Part shown: piece by piece, positions 37,607 through 46,375 of the stretch
How the letters are laid out: the number at the start of each line of letters is the position of its first letter
How positions within the stretch are numbered: the stretch's first letter is position 1
Assembly (NCBI RefSeq): GCF_001427785.1
Contig: NZ_LMHM01000001.1
Coordinates: 178,346 to 242,345 of the forward strand
DNA length: 64,000 nucleotides
From: Lysobacter sp. Root690
GTDB lineage: Bacteria; Pseudomonadota; Gammaproteobacteria; Xanthomonadales; Xanthomonadaceae
Direction of reading: 5' to 3'
Position numbers and translations under genes: made by a program
The notes under the pieces: model-generated
Database searches by the model: none
Seen by the model: the letters and a program-made list of their open reading frames with translations, nothing else
Told to the model about the DNA's origin: nothing

Positions 37607-38344
37607 TCAACCAGCCCGTACCGTCCGCTGCTCGATGCGCTTCTCCGGCGTGGCGTTGACCACGATGCGATCGACATAGATGCCCGGCAGATGCACGTGA
37701 TCGGGATCGATCGCGCCGACCTCGACCAGTTCCTCGACTTCGACCACGCAGGTCTTGCCGGCCATCGCGCAGGCCGGATTGAAATTGCGCGCGGTCTTGC
37801 GGAACACCAGGTTGCCGGCGGTATCGGCCTTCCACGCCTTGACCAGCGACACGTCGGCCTTGAGCGCGGTTTCCATCACGTAATGATGGCCGTCGAACTC
37901 GCGCGTCTCCTTGCCGTCGGCCACGACCGTGCCGTATCCGGTGCGGGTGAAGAACGCCGGGATGCCGGCACCGCCGGCGCGCAGGCGCTCGGCCAGGGTG
38001 CCCTGCGGGTTGAACTCGAGTTCGAGTTCGCCCGACAGGAACTGGCGCTCGAATTCCTTGTTCTCGCCCACGTAGGACGAAATCATTTTCTTGATCTGGC
38101 GCGTTTCCAGCAGCAGGCCCAGGCCGAAACCGTCGACACCGGCGTTGTTGGAGATCGCGGTCAGGCCCTTGACGCCGCTGTCGCGCAGCGCGCCGATCAG
38201 GGCCTCGGGAATGCCGCACAGGCCGAAACCACCGACGGCCAGGGTCTGCCCGTCCGCCACCACGCCTTGCAACGCGTCTTTCGCACTGGGGTACAGCTTG
38301 CTCTTCGCGGCGCCGGTGGGCGTCGCGGCGATGGCCTGGGCCAT
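37607..38344 (-). CDS. scoA: 3-oxoacid CoA-transferase subunit A
   Basis: Subunit A of the same CoA-transferase. The 245-residue protein has the oxyanion/CoA-binding motif [10 protein letters not shown] (38-47), [16 protein letters not shown], and the C-terminal block [13 protein letters not shown]. It includes a 16-residue N-terminal extension before [10 protein letters not shown]. The product pairs with ScoB as a heterotetramer. It diverges from the ATP-grasp gene across 117 bp. Confidence 0.94.
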   Translation of the reverse strand: MAQAIAATPTGAAKSKLYPSAKDALQGVVADGQTLAVGGFGLCGIPEALIGALRDSGVKGLTAISNNAGVDGFGLGLLLETRQIKKMISSYVGENKEFERQFLSGELELEFNPQGTLAERLRAGGAGIPAFFTRTGYGTVVADGKETREFDGHHYVMETALKADVSLVKAWKADTAGNLVFRKTARNFNPACAMAGKTCVVEVEELVEVGAIDPDHVHLPGIYVDRIVVNATPEKRIEQRTVRAG

Positions 38345-38461
38345 GGGACAACTCCTTTTCGGGATGCGCGCAGTTTAGCCTGCGGCCGGCCCGGGACGTA
38401 GCGGACTTTCGGGCAATACCGCGACAATGCCTTGATTGTGTGCCGACGTTAGACTGCCGCC

Positions 38462-39388
38462 ATGAGTTCAATCGCCCCGCCTTCCATCGTCCTGGTCACC
38501 GCCATCGCCGCCGCCGGACAGGATGACGACCTGTCGCCGCTGCTCGCCGCCTGCAACGCGCACGGCCTGCGCGCGCAGATTCGCGCCTGGGACGACCCCA
38601 GCGTGGCCTGGGCGCGATACGACGCCGTATTGCTGCGCTCGCCCTGGGACTACACCGAGCGCCTCGACGAATTCCTGGCCTGGTGCGAACGCGTCGACGC
38701 GGTCAGCCGCCTGCTCAACCCCTGGCCGGTGCTGCGCTGGAACACTGACAAGCATTACCTGGCCGACCTGGCCGCGCGCGGCGTGCCGGTGGTGCCGACC
38801 GCCTTCGTCGAACCGGACATGGACGCGATGCCGGCGTTGCAAGAGTTTCTGCTCGCGTATCCGCAGGCCGAGGAATTCGTGGTCAAGCCGGCGGTCAGCG
38901 CGGGTTCGCGCGATACGCTGCGGTACGCGCGAGTGCAGGAATTCGCCGCCGCCAACCACATCGCGCGGCTGCTCGACGAAGGCCGCAGCGCGATGCTGCA
39001 GCCGTACCTGGCCTCGGTCGATCGCGACGGCGAAACCGCGTTGATCCATTTCAACGGCGTGTTCAGTCACGCCATCCGCAAGGGCGCGATGCTGCAACGC
39101 GAGGACGCGTTGAACCTGCGCGCGATCGAACGCATCAACCCGCGCGAAGCCGGCGACGACGAACGCACCGTCGCGCTGCATGCGCTGACCGCGATGACCG
39201 CGCGGCTGGATCTGGAAGAACCGCTGCCGTATGCGCGCGTGGATTTGATCCGCGACGCCGAGGGTCGACCGCAATTGCTGGAACTGGAGCTGTGCGAGCC
39301 TTCGCTGTTCTTCGACCATGCGCCGGGCAGCGCGGATCGGTTTGCGCAGGTGTTGGCGGAACTGCTGGCGGTCGATGCTTCGGATTGA
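38462..39388 (+). CDS. ATP-grasp domain protein, substrate unknown
   Basis: A 308-residue protein with an ATP-grasp fold similar to glutathione synthetase/RimK-type ligases. The pre-ATP-grasp part (1-90) has VLVTAIAAAGQDDDLSPLL and YDAVLLRSPWDYTERLDEFL; LLNPWPVLRWNTDKHYLADLAARGVPVVPT marks the start of the ATP-binding lobe; EEFVVKPAVSAGSRDT holds the ATP-binding Lys; and the metal-binding end is RVDLIRDAEGRPQLLELELCEPSLFF. Such proteins couple carboxylates and amines using ATP. Family members are often called hypothetical or cycloserine-biosynthesis-like; no pathway genes surround it. Confidence 0.87.
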   Translation: MSSIAPPSIVLVTAIAAAGQDDDLSPLLAACNAHGLRAQIRAWDDPSVAWARYDAVLLRSPWDYTERLDEFLAWCERVDAVSRLLNPWPVLRWNTDKHYLADLAARGVPVVPTAFVEPDMDAMPALQEFLLAYPQAEEFVVKPAVSAGSRDTLRYARVQEFAAANHIARLLDEGRSAMLQPYLASVDRDGETALIHFNGVFSHAIRKGAMLQREDALNLRAIERINPREAGDDERTVALHALTAMTARLDLEEPLPYARVDLIRDAEGRPQLLELELCEPSLFFDHAPGSADRFAQVLAELLAVDASD

Positions 39389-39515
39389 GTCGCGCGCGTC
39401 CGTGGCCGCGCGAGCTTCGGATCGAACAGCGTCGGGGCTGAAGCTCCGTCCACAAAGAGCCGAAGCTATCGCAACCTTTCACCGCAGCCACCAAAGCCTA
39501 TAGCAACCCTCCCAT

Positions 39516-39626
39516 CGTCATTCCCGCGAAGGCGGGCGCCGTTTTACTTCGGCGGAGCCGAATATCCAGTGACTTCAAGCGTTCTCGCACGAAAGGCCCT
39601 GGATTCCCGCCTTCGCGGGAATGACG
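39516..39626. repeat. Inverted repeat, cgtcattcccgcgaaggcggg type
   Basis: The 21-bp left arm (39516-39536) and right arm (39606-39626) are exact complements with 69 bp between. A similar repeat (TCATTCCCGCGAAAGCGGG type) is dispersed in many Xanthomonadaceae and pseudomonad genomes, as I recall. It may form a long hairpin in RNA. Confidence 0.8.
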
Positions 39627-39727
39627 ACCTTGAAGGATGGCGCTGAAATCTCCGGATTCTTAAAACGACCGCCCATCCATGGGCACAACCTTCACCGACT
39701 TCAAATCCCCTCTCGGTCGCGAAGCTT

Positions 39728-39775
39728 CTTGTTACGCAACTTCCGCACCAATGCCATGAAGTAAGTTGTAACAAG
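39728..39775. repeat. Bulged hairpin in the AT-rich part of the gap
   Basis: cttgttacgcaactt (39728-39742) pairs with aagttgtaacaag (39763-39775), leaving a 2-base bulge and a 20-base loop. It might be part of a small RNA or a protein site; no promoter could be assigned. Confidence 0.35.
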
Positions 39776-39933
39776 CACTTCAACTCTTAAAACACGAAGT
39801 TCGTTGTAGCAAGAGCTCGGCTCCGCCCCCCGAAGTCCGTCGCAGCTAGAGCATCAACTGCGATGCTACGAGGTCTTTTGCGGGAAGGGTTTCAGCCACG
39901 ATGCCTTTCGATCCGCAACGAAGACAGCATAAA

Positions 39934-39960
39934 AAAAGACCGGCCCATGGCCGGTCTTTT
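39934..39960 (-). terminator. Terminator of xanB
   Basis: aaaagaccggcc (39934-39945) and ggccggtctttt (39949-39960) form a perfect 12-bp stem with a 3-base loop. On the minus strand the stem runs into seven T, 31 bp past the stop. Confidence 0.92.
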
Positions 39961-39991
39961 CGATTGCCGCATGCTTCACGACACGAACGAC

Positions 39992-41404
39992 TTACGAACG
40001 CCCGTAAACGTCTTCCAGGCGAACGATATCGTCTTCGCCCAGATAGCTGCCCGACTGCACCTCGATCAACTCGACCGGTTCGCTGCCGTTGTTGCGCAGC
40101 CGATGCACGCTGCCCAGCGGAATATAAGTGCTCTGGTTTTCGTGCAGATCGAACACCTTGTCGTCGCAGGTCACCTCGGCCACGCCGGACACCACGATCC
40201 AGTGCTCGGCGCGCTTGTGGTGCTTCTGCAGACTCAACACGCCGCCTGGCTTGACCACGATGCGCTTGACCTGGAAACGGTCGCCCATGTCGATCGAATC
40301 GTAATTGCCCCACGGCCGATACACCTTGCGGTGGAACAGATGCTCCTGACGGCCGGCCTGCTTGAGCTTGTCGACGATCATCTTGACGTCCTGCACCCGA
40401 TCCTTGCGCGCGACCAGGGTCGCATCGGGCGTGTCGATGATCACCAGGTCCTCCACGCCGATCGTCGCGATCATGCGCCGGTCGGACGCGCGCACCAGAC
40501 TGCCGCGGGTGTCGACCGAGATCACGTCGCCTTCGTAGCGGTTGTCGTCGTCGTCGCGCTCGGCCACCGCCCACAGCGACGACCACGAACCGATATCGCT
40601 CCATCCGCAGCTGACCGGCACCACCGCGGCGCGATCGGTTTTCTCCATCACCGCGTAATCGATCGAATCGTTCGGGCTGGCGGCGAATTCGTCCTTGCCC
40701 AGGCGGATGAAGTCCAGATCGGTGCTGGCCCGCGCATACGCGGCGCGCGCGGATTCGAGGATCTTCGGCGCCAGTCGCGCCAGTTCGTCGAGGTAGCGCT
40801 GGGCCTTGAACAGGAACATGCCCGAGTTCCAGGCATAGGTGCCGGCGGCGACATAGCCCTCGGCGGTGGCCAGATCGGGTTTCTCGACGAAGCGGCCGAC
40901 CTTGTAGCCGCCCTCGCCCAGGGCATCGCCGCGGTCGATGTAGCCGTAACCGGTCTCCGGATAATCCGGATGGATGCCGAAGGTCACCAGCCAGTCCTGA
41001 TCGGCCAGCACCGCCGCGCGCGCGACCGCGTCGCGGAAGGCTTCGACGTCTTCGATCAGATGGTCGGCCGGCAGGACCAGCATGGTCGCCTCGGGCTCGC
41101 TGGCGACCAGGTGCAGCGCCGCCAGCGCGATCGCCGGCGCGGTGTTGCGGGCGACCGGTTCGAGCAGGATCGCGCCGTTGGCCACGCCGATGGCCTGCAA
41201 CTGCTCGCCGACCATGAAACGGTGGTCGTCGGCGCAGACCGTGACCGGGGCCCCGGTATCGGGTAGCGCGCTGGCGCGCAGAATGGTTTCCTGGAACAGC
41301 GAGTGGTCGCCGATCAGCGAAAGGAACTGCTTGGGCTGATTCTGACGCGAGAGCGGCCACAAGCGTGAACCACTGCCGCCACTGAGAACGACGGGATGAA
41401 GCAT
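39992..41404 (-). CDS. xanB: Mannose-1-phosphate guanylyltransferase / mannose-6-phosphate isomerase
   Basis: This bifunctional enzyme makes GDP-mannose from mannose-1-phosphate and also interconverts fructose-6-phosphate and mannose-6-phosphate. The 470-residue protein has the nucleotidyltransferase signature GGSGSRLWPLSR (9-20), PADHLIED, GRFVEKPD, and a C-terminal cupin (about 350-465) with PWGNYDSI, LSLQKHHKRAEHW and YIPLGSVHRL. The start at MLHPVVLSG has GGAG upstream. It is followed by an excellent terminator. GDP-mannose made here is the substrate for Gmd and Rmd at the right end of the window, which links it to the glycan locus. Confidence 0.95.
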   Translation of the reverse strand: MLHPVVLSGGSGSRLWPLSRQNQPKQFLSLIGDHSLFQETILRASALPDTGAPVTVCADDHRFMVGEQLQAIGVANGAILLEPVARNTAPAIALAALHLVASEPEATMLVLPADHLIEDVEAFRDAVARAAVLADQDWLVTFGIHPDYPETGYGYIDRGDALGEGGYKVGRFVEKPDLATAEGYVAAGTYAWNSGMFLFKAQRYLDELARLAPKILESARAAYARASTDLDFIRLGKDEFAASPNDSIDYAVMEKTDRAAVVPVSCGWSDIGSWSSLWAVAERDDDDNRYEGDVISVDTRGSLVRASDRRMIATIGVEDLVIIDTPDATLVARKDRVQDVKMIVDKLKQAGRQEHLFHRKVYRPWGNYDSIDMGDRFQVKRIVVKPGGVLSLQKHHKRAEHWIVVSGVAEVTCDDKVFDLHENQSTYIPLGSVHRLRNNGSEPVELIEVQSGSYLGEDDIVRLEDVYGRS

Positions 41405-41553
41405 CCTGGCTCCAGATATCGGAACGGAAAAGGGATGCAAGGATAGCCGACGGTCCGTACGTCCGGCTTCACGGCACTTAACCGGCGTTGTCCGCCGCGA
41501 TCGATAAAATACGCCCACCCGGCGCCCCGCACGCGCCTCCAAGGATGGAAGCC

Positions 41554-42381
41554 ATGACCCTCGCCCCACCGCTGCAACTGAACGTCGGCGACGACGGCCG
41601 GATCGAAGCCAGCCCGTTCGGCGCCCACGCACTGTCCTGGCGCTGCCAGGGCCGCGAGCGCCTGTACCTGAGCCCGCGCGCCAGCTTCGGCGAAGGCAAG
41701 GCGATCCGCGGCGGGATACCGGTGATCTTTCCGCAGTTCGGCGAGCGCGGCGACGGCCCGCGCCACGGCTTCGCCCGCACCACCGTCTGGGAGCCGCTGG
41801 ACGGTCCCGGCGCCGGCGCGTCGCGCCTGGCCTTCCGCCTTCGCGACAACGAGCACACGCGCCGTCACTGGCCGCATCGGTTCGAGGCCGAGCTGGCCCT
41901 GGAACCGGGCGAAAATCGCCTGCGCATTGCTCTGAGCGTGCGCAATCTCGACGATGCCCCGTTCGAATTCAGCGCCGCGCTGCACACCTACCTGCGGGTC
42001 GCCGACATCGCCGGCACCCTGGTCCACGGATTGGAGGATCGTGCGTACATCGATACCGCGCGCGGCGGCGAGCAGGTGGAGCCGACCGATGCGCCGCTTC
42101 GCTTCGAGGGCGAGGTCGATCGCATTTATCCCGGTACGCGTCGGGTGCTGCGGGTGACCGACGGGGAGCAGATGCTGCGGGTGGAAAGCGAGGGCTTCGC
42201 CGACACCGTGGTATGGAATCCCGGCGCCGAACTGGCCGCCGGCCTGGCCGACCTGGGCGCGGGCGAACACCGCCATTTCATCTGCGTGGAAGCCGCGCGG
42301 ATTCTCCAACCGATCCGCCTGGAACCGGGCGCCAACTGGACCGGCGCGCAACACTTGATCGTCGAAGAGACGCTGCGCTGA
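41554..42381 (+). CDS. yeaD: D-hexose-6-phosphate mutarotase (YeaD-like)
   Basis: Members of this aldose-1-epimerase-like family interconvert anomers of glucose-6-phosphate. The 275-residue protein shows the beta-sandwich signature: AIRGGIPVIFPQFG, HGFARTTVWE, FEFSAALHTYLRVADI and the active-site region TVVWNPGAE. The ATG at 41554 was chosen because AAGGA lies 7-8 bases upstream; two more upstream ATGs are in frame. It diverges from xanB across 149 bp; both act on hexose phosphates. Confidence 0.9.
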   Translation: MTLAPPLQLNVGDDGRIEASPFGAHALSWRCQGRERLYLSPRASFGEGKAIRGGIPVIFPQFGERGDGPRHGFARTTVWEPLDGPGAGASRLAFRLRDNEHTRRHWPHRFEAELALEPGENRLRIALSVRNLDDAPFEFSAALHTYLRVADIAGTLVHGLEDRAYIDTARGGEQVEPTDAPLRFEGEVDRIYPGTRRVLRVTDGEQMLRVESEGFADTVVWNPGAELAAGLADLGAGEHRHFICVEAARILQPIRLEPGANWTGAQHLIVEETLR

Positions 42382-42412
42382 CCGGCCGCGCCGCGCGCTT
42401 CGCGCGCCCGGC

Positions 42413-43009
42413 TTACCCGCAGCGGTAATTCACTTCGCTGACGCTGTTGCGGAACGGATCGGTCAGATCGTCGGAGTATTCGCCCATCAGCAGCCGCTGC
42501 TTAGGTAGCAGATTGCCGCGGAAAAACCGGCTGAAACGGGCCAGATTGTGGCCGCGCCCGGTCAGGCGCACACAGCGTTCGTCGATCACGATCGTGCCCG
42601 ATTGCAACTGCTCGGTAAGGCGCACGTCGACCAGCCGGTGTTCGATCATGTACTCCTTGGCCAGCACATCGTGCAGATGATCGGCGTGGATGCCGCCGCC
42701 GCGCTGCTGGATCTTTTCCAGGATGTAGAACGACAGCGAACGGTCGATCACCGTCGGCACCGAGATCGCGAAGGCGTAGCCGCCGAGCATCCACAGGCAG
42801 ATCAACTGCACCTTCTCGAAGCGGTTGAAGTCGCCGAACGCCTTGAACGCGAACACGCCGACGCCGACCACGGCCGCGGCGATGCCGGCGTCCAGGATCG
42901 CGCTGTACAGCACCACGTTGACCTTGCCGTAGCGCACATGCAGGGCGTACACCCCCAGCAGCACGATCACGAACGCGAACGTGGCCAGCAATGCCTTGAG
43001 ATATTTCAT
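42413..43009 (-). CDS. Membrane protein of unknown function, 198 residues
   Basis: I do not recognise the family. The protein has three hydrophobic segments: 5-26 (KALLATFAFVIVLLGVYAL), 34-58 (VVLYSAILDAGIAAAVVGVGVFAF) and 72-92 (ICLWMLGGYAFAISVP). The soluble C-terminal part has RSLSFYILEKIQQRGGGIHADHL, then VDVRLTEQLQSGTI and a final segment with RLTGRGHNLARFSRFFRGNLLPK. The soluble part looks like a small folded domain. Start at MKYLKALL is at the beginning of the hydrophobic part; the longer frame upstream is Arg/Pro-rich and rejected. It is convergent with yeaD. Confidence 0.75.
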   Translation of the reverse strand: MKYLKALLATFAFVIVLLGVYALHVRYGKVNVVLYSAILDAGIAAAVVGVGVFAFKAFGDFNRFEKVQLICLWMLGGYAFAISVPTVIDRSLSFYILEKIQQRGGGIHADHLHDVLAKEYMIEHRLVDVRLTEQLQSGTIVIDERCVRLTGRGHNLARFSRFFRGNLLPKQRLLMGEYSDDLTDPFRNSVSEVNYRCG

Positions 43010-43341
43010 GAGCGCAGCCTCTTCATTAGCTTTCCTGGCCTGAATCGGTCGAACAACCCCACCTGCCTTGGCGCGGCGCGGCACCCAGGCTCCACGCCGG
43101 CGCCACCATACCGCGCCCGGGACGCGGGTGACCGCGCCCCCGACGCACGATGCCACCGCAGCCGTGAACGCAGTCGCGGTTTGCGCAGGTCCCGCGCGGT
43201 CCATGGGGGACTCCAGCCACGATCCTCCCGCCCACAACACGCGCTGAGCGGGCCATTGCGGCCAATCGTCGTCCGAGCCGGCGCCACATCCCGTCTTCCC
43301 CGGCCCCAGCCAGCCGACCCGGCAACCTGCGCCCGCCGGCC
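43010..43341. other. Divergent intergenic region without a supported gene
   Basis: About 330 bp between the start of the 198-residue membrane protein gene (minus) and the etfB promoter (plus). Two overlapping open frames (minus, 43006-43407) have Arg/Gly/Pro-rich chance composition. It is very GC-rich, and no RNA gene is apparent. Confidence 0.5.
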
Positions 43342-43357
43342 GTCTCCGTTAGAATTG
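43342..43357 (+). promoter_or_regulatory. Promoter-like box shared with 50932-50947, upstream of etfB
   Basis: gtctccgttagaattg includes a TAGAAT -10-like hexamer, 51 bases before the etfB ATG. The identical 16-mer recurs upstream of the glycosyltransferase gene at 51051, and weaker similarity continues for about 20 bp beyond it. No clear -35 box was found. Confidence 0.45.
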
Positions 43358-43408
43358 GCGGCTCTTGGCCGCTCCCGGCCGGACACCCCCACAAGGAATC
43401 CCCGCACG

Positions 43409-44155
43409 ATGAAGATCCTCGTCGGCTACAAGCGCGTGGTGGACTACAACGTCCGCATTCAGGTCAAGCCGGATGGCTCCGGCGTGGTCACCGACGGCGT
43501 CAAGCTGTCGGCCAATCCGTTCGACGAAATCGCCCTGGAAGAGGCCCTGCGCCTGCGCGACAAGGGCATCGCCACCGAGGTCGTGGTCGCCACGATCGCC
43601 CCCGCCGATGCCCAGCCGCACCTGCGCAACGGCCTGGCGATGGGCGCCAACCGCGCCGTGCACATCGTTTGCGACCAGCCGATCCAGTCGCTGACCGCCG
43701 CGCGCGCGCTGCTCAAGCTGATCGAAAAGGAACAGCCCGACATCGTGATCCTGGGCAAGCAGGCGATCGACGACGACGCCAGCCAGACCGGCCAGATGCT
43801 CGCCACCTTGTGGGGCCGCCCGCAGGCGACCTTCGCCTCCAAACTCGAAGTGGCTGACGGCAAGGCCACGGTCACCCGTGAAGTCGACGCCGGCCTGGAA
43901 ACGCTCGAAGTCGATCTGCCGGCCGTGGTCACCACCGACCTGCGCCTCAACGAGCCGCGCTTCATCAAGCTGCCCGACATCATGAAGGCCAAGAGCAAGC
44001 CGCTGGAGACGATCCAGTTCGCCGACCTCGGCGTGGACACCGGCGACACGCTCAAGACCACCCATTACGCACCGCCGCCCAAGCGCAGCAAGGGCGTGAT
44101 GGTCAAGGACGCGGCCGAACTGGTCGCCGCACTGAAGCAGAAGGGGTTGCTGTGA
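43409..44155 (+). CDS. etfB: Electron transfer flavoprotein subunit beta
   Basis: EtfB and EtfA form the soluble ETF heterodimer, which accepts electrons from acyl-CoA and related dehydrogenases. The 248-residue protein starts with KILVGYKRVVDYNVRI and carries the AMP-binding beta-ETF pattern GANRAVHIV, DIVILGKQAIDDDASQTGQ and the recognition-loop region TTDLRLNEPRFIKLPDIMKAKSKPLE. AAGGA lies about 10 bases before the ATG. Its stop overlaps the etfA start by one base (TGATG). Confidence 0.97.
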   Translation: MKILVGYKRVVDYNVRIQVKPDGSGVVTDGVKLSANPFDEIALEEALRLRDKGIATEVVVATIAPADAQPHLRNGLAMGANRAVHIVCDQPIQSLTAARALLKLIEKEQPDIVILGKQAIDDDASQTGQMLATLWGRPQATFASKLEVADGKATVTREVDAGLETLEVDLPAVVTTDLRLNEPRFIKLPDIMKAKSKPLETIQFADLGVDTGDTLKTTHYAPPPKRSKGVMVKDAAELVAALKQKGLL

Positions 44156-45096
44156 TGAGCAAGGTTTTGATCGTCGCCGAACATCTCGAGGGCAAGCTCA
44201 ACGCCGCCACCGCCAAGTGCGTGTCGGCCGCGCAGGCGCTCAAGCCCGAATCGATCGACATCGTGGTGCTGGCCGCCGACCCGGCCGCCGTCGCCGCCGA
44301 TGCCGCGCAGATCGCCGGCGTCGCCAAGGTGCTGACCGTGGCCAACGCCGCCAACGCCCAGCCGATCGCGCAGGTGCTCGCGCCGCAGATCGCCGCGTTG
44401 GCGAAGGGCTACAGCCATGTGTTCGGCCCCTCGACCACCTTCGGCAAGGACCTGATGCCCTGCGTCGCGGCCCTGCTCGGCGTGGCCCAGGTCTCCGACG
44501 TGATGGCGGTCGAAGGCAGCCACACCTTCAAGCGTCCGATCTACGCCGGCAACGCCATCGTCACCGTCGAAGCGCCGAGCGACCACACCGTCGTCGCCAC
44601 CGTGCGCGCGGCGTCGTGGCCGGAAGCGGCTAAGGGCGGCAGTGCCACCGTCGAAGCCGCGTCGGTCGACGCCGTGCTGCCGACCCACACCCGCTACGTT
44701 GGGCTGGCCGCCGGCAAGTCCGACCGTCCCGACCTGCAGAGCGCCAAGCGCGTCGTCTCCGGCGGCCGCGGCGTGGGCTCGGCCGAGAACTTCAAGATCA
44801 TCTACGACTTCGCCGACAAGCTCGGCGCCGCCGTGGGCGCCTCGCGCGCCGCGGTCGATGCCGGCTACGTCCCGAACGAACTGCAGGTCGGCCAGACCGG
44901 CAAGATCATCGCCCCGGAGCTCTACGTCGCCGTCGGCATCAGCGGCGCGATCCAGCACCTGACCGGCATCAAGGACGCCGGCACGATCGTCGCGATCAAC
45001 AAGGACGGCGAAGCGCCGATCTTCGAGATCGCCGACATCGGGTTGGTGGGGGATTTGTTCAAGTTGTTGCCGGAGTTGGAAACCGCGCTGGGCTGA
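44155..45096 (+). CDS. etfA: Electron transfer flavoprotein subunit alpha
   Basis: The alpha subunit binds FAD. The 313-residue protein has an N-terminal domain (1-185) and the C-terminal FAD-binding domain with VVSGGRGVGSAENF, GASRAAVDAGYVPNELQVGQTGKI and YVAVGISGAIQHLTGIKD. The ATG at 44155 is preferred to the GTG one codon earlier. In Xanthomonas etfA is the conserved flank of the variable LPS locus, whose other flank is metB. The same arrangement here identifies the genes that follow as the LPS locus. Confidence 0.97.
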   Translation: MSKVLIVAEHLEGKLNAATAKCVSAAQALKPESIDIVVLAADPAAVAADAAQIAGVAKVLTVANAANAQPIAQVLAPQIAALAKGYSHVFGPSTTFGKDLMPCVAALLGVAQVSDVMAVEGSHTFKRPIYAGNAIVTVEAPSDHTVVATVRAASWPEAAKGGSATVEAASVDAVLPTHTRYVGLAAGKSDRPDLQSAKRVVSGGRGVGSAENFKIIYDFADKLGAAVGASRAAVDAGYVPNELQVGQTGKIIAPELYVAVGISGAIQHLTGIKDAGTIVAINKDGEAPIFEIADIGLVGDLFKLLPELETALG

Positions 45097-45132
45097 TTCG
45101 CGCGCACGGTATCCATCGTCCGCGGTCCGAAC

Positions 45133-45170
45133 TCCCCGCCAGCCAGAACCTGCTGGCGGGGATTATTTTA
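45133..45170 (+). terminator. Terminator of etfBA
   Basis: An 11-bp stem (tccccgccagc 45133-45143, gctggcgggga 45152-45162) with an 8-base loop, followed by ttatttta. Confidence 0.85.
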
Positions 45171-45335
45171 GAGTTCGGCTTATGAATAAATGCGGCGAAT
45201 TGACTGTCGAGACCCTGGAGTGGTCGCGGGCTCGCGATAGCCAGTCAGGCGGGCGCTTATGAATGCAACTTGGCGTCATATGGCATCAGCCGATCCTCCA
45301 TCGTCCATCGCCGCACAAGCACATAAGAGCCCAGC

Positions 45336-45959
45336 ATGAGAAAACTAGCGCTTTATGGCAGTGGTGGTTTCGCGCGCGAAATCCTGATGCTGCTGGAAGA
45401 CATGAGCCTGGGCGATCGCGTGACCGCGCTGTATGAAAGCGACGATATCTGGAACGAGCGCGTCGTCGCCGGCATCGCCACGCAGCCCATCAGCCGCTTC
45501 GATCCCGCTGCCACCGACCTGGTGATCGCGGTCGGCAACCCGCAGACACGGCGCAAGATGCAGGCATCGCTGCCGATACAGACCCGCTACCCGACATTGG
45601 TTCATCCTGACGCACGCGTCCATCGCAGCAGCAGCGTCGGCGAAGGCAGCATCATCTGCGCGGCCAGCATCGTCACCTGCGATGTCGTCATCGGTCGCCA
45701 AGTCAACTTGAACCTGTCGACTACCGTCGGACACGACTGCCGCCTGGAAGACTTCGTGACCACCGCGCCTGGAGTAAACATCAGCGGCAACTGCCTCCTC
45801 GGCGCCGGTTCGTATTTCGGTACCAACAGCTGTCTGCGCGAGAAGGTCCGCGTCGCCGCCGATGCGATCGTCGGCATGGGCGCGGTGGTCGTGGGCGATC
45901 TGCCGGAAGCAGGCGGCGTCTACGTCGGCAGCCCCGCCCGCCTCAAGCCCACTCGTTGA
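45336..45959 (+). CDS. NeuD/PglD-like sugar O- or N-acyltransferase
   Basis: A 207-residue left-handed beta-helix acyltransferase. The N-terminal Rossmann part has LALYGSGGFAREILMLLED (4-22), as in NeuD and PglD. From about residue 95 the hexapeptide repeats begin (VGEGSIICAASIVTCDVVIG, then VNLNLSTTVGHDC). The catalytic His is likely in VGHDCRLEDF and the end is VYVGSPARLKP. PglD acetylates a UDP-4-amino sugar and NeuD an O-position of sialic acid; with an aminotransferase two genes on, N-acylation of an amino sugar is the better guess. It is the first gene of glycan cassette A. Confidence 0.88.
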   Translation: MRKLALYGSGGFAREILMLLEDMSLGDRVTALYESDDIWNERVVAGIATQPISRFDPAATDLVIAVGNPQTRRKMQASLPIQTRYPTLVHPDARVHRSSSVGEGSIICAASIVTCDVVIGRQVNLNLSTTVGHDCRLEDFVTTAPGVNISGNCLLGAGSYFGTNSCLREKVRVAADAIVGMGAVVVGDLPEAGGVYVGSPARLKPTR

Positions 45960-45969
45960 CCGCGCGCCG

Positions 45970-46371
45970 ATGAAGTGGCTTCGCCATACCTGGCGATCCG
46001 AAAAGCAACGGTTCCTGATCGTCGGAGCCTGGAACACCCTGTTCGGCTATCTGGTCTTCGTGGCCGTGCATCTGTTGTTCGGGCAGACATGGCATCCGAC
46101 CGCAACCTTGCTGGTCGCCTACTGTATCGCCCTGCCTCAATCGTTCCTCGCCCAACGCCTGTTGGTGTTCCGGCGCACCGCCGACGATTGGCGCGCGCAG
46201 TTCCTGCGGTTCCTGGGCAGCAACAGCGCGATATTCGCGGCAAACCTCATTTTGCTGCCTGCGTTCACCTCGGTAACCGATACCAGCCCGTTGTTCGGGC
46301 AGGCGTTGTTTATCCTGGGCTCGACGGTGGCAAGCTATCTCGTCCACAAGCATTACTCGTTCGCCGGTTGA
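45970..46371 (+). CDS. gtrA: GtrA-family membrane protein (lipid-linked sugar flippase)
   Basis: GtrA proteins have four transmembrane helices and are thought to flip undecaprenyl-phosphate sugars across the inner membrane in O-antigen glucosylation. The 133-residue protein has the family opening QRFLIVGAWNTLFGYLVFVAVHLL, then YCIALPQSFLAQRLLVFR, FLRFLGSNSAIFAANLILLP and the final helix ALFILGSTVASYLVHKHYSF. The start at MKWLRHTW follows the previous gene by 10 bp; the longer frame overlapping the acyltransferase gene was rejected. Confidence 0.93.
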   Translation: MKWLRHTWRSEKQRFLIVGAWNTLFGYLVFVAVHLLFGQTWHPTATLLVAYCIALPQSFLAQRLLVFRRTADDWRAQFLRFLGSNSAIFAANLILLPAFTSVTDTSPLFGQALFILGSTVASYLVHKHYSFAG

Positions 46372-46375
46372 CTCG

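Larger units (their letters stand above)
39389..39991. other. 600-bp intergenic region with repeats, ATP-grasp gene to xanB
   Basis: No supported gene. It contains an imperfect palindrome (cggggctgaagctccg, 39433-39448), the long inverted repeat at 39516-39626, a hairpin at 39728-39775 and the xanB terminator. The middle part is richer in A and T than the flanks. An open frame at 39544-39783 (minus) overlaps the repeat and has no recognisable content. Confidence 0.6.

Noticed and set aside
43006-43407. 133-residue minus-strand frame upstream of the 198-residue membrane protein
   Set aside because: Arg/Gly/Pro-rich and overlaps the etfB promoter; likely chance.
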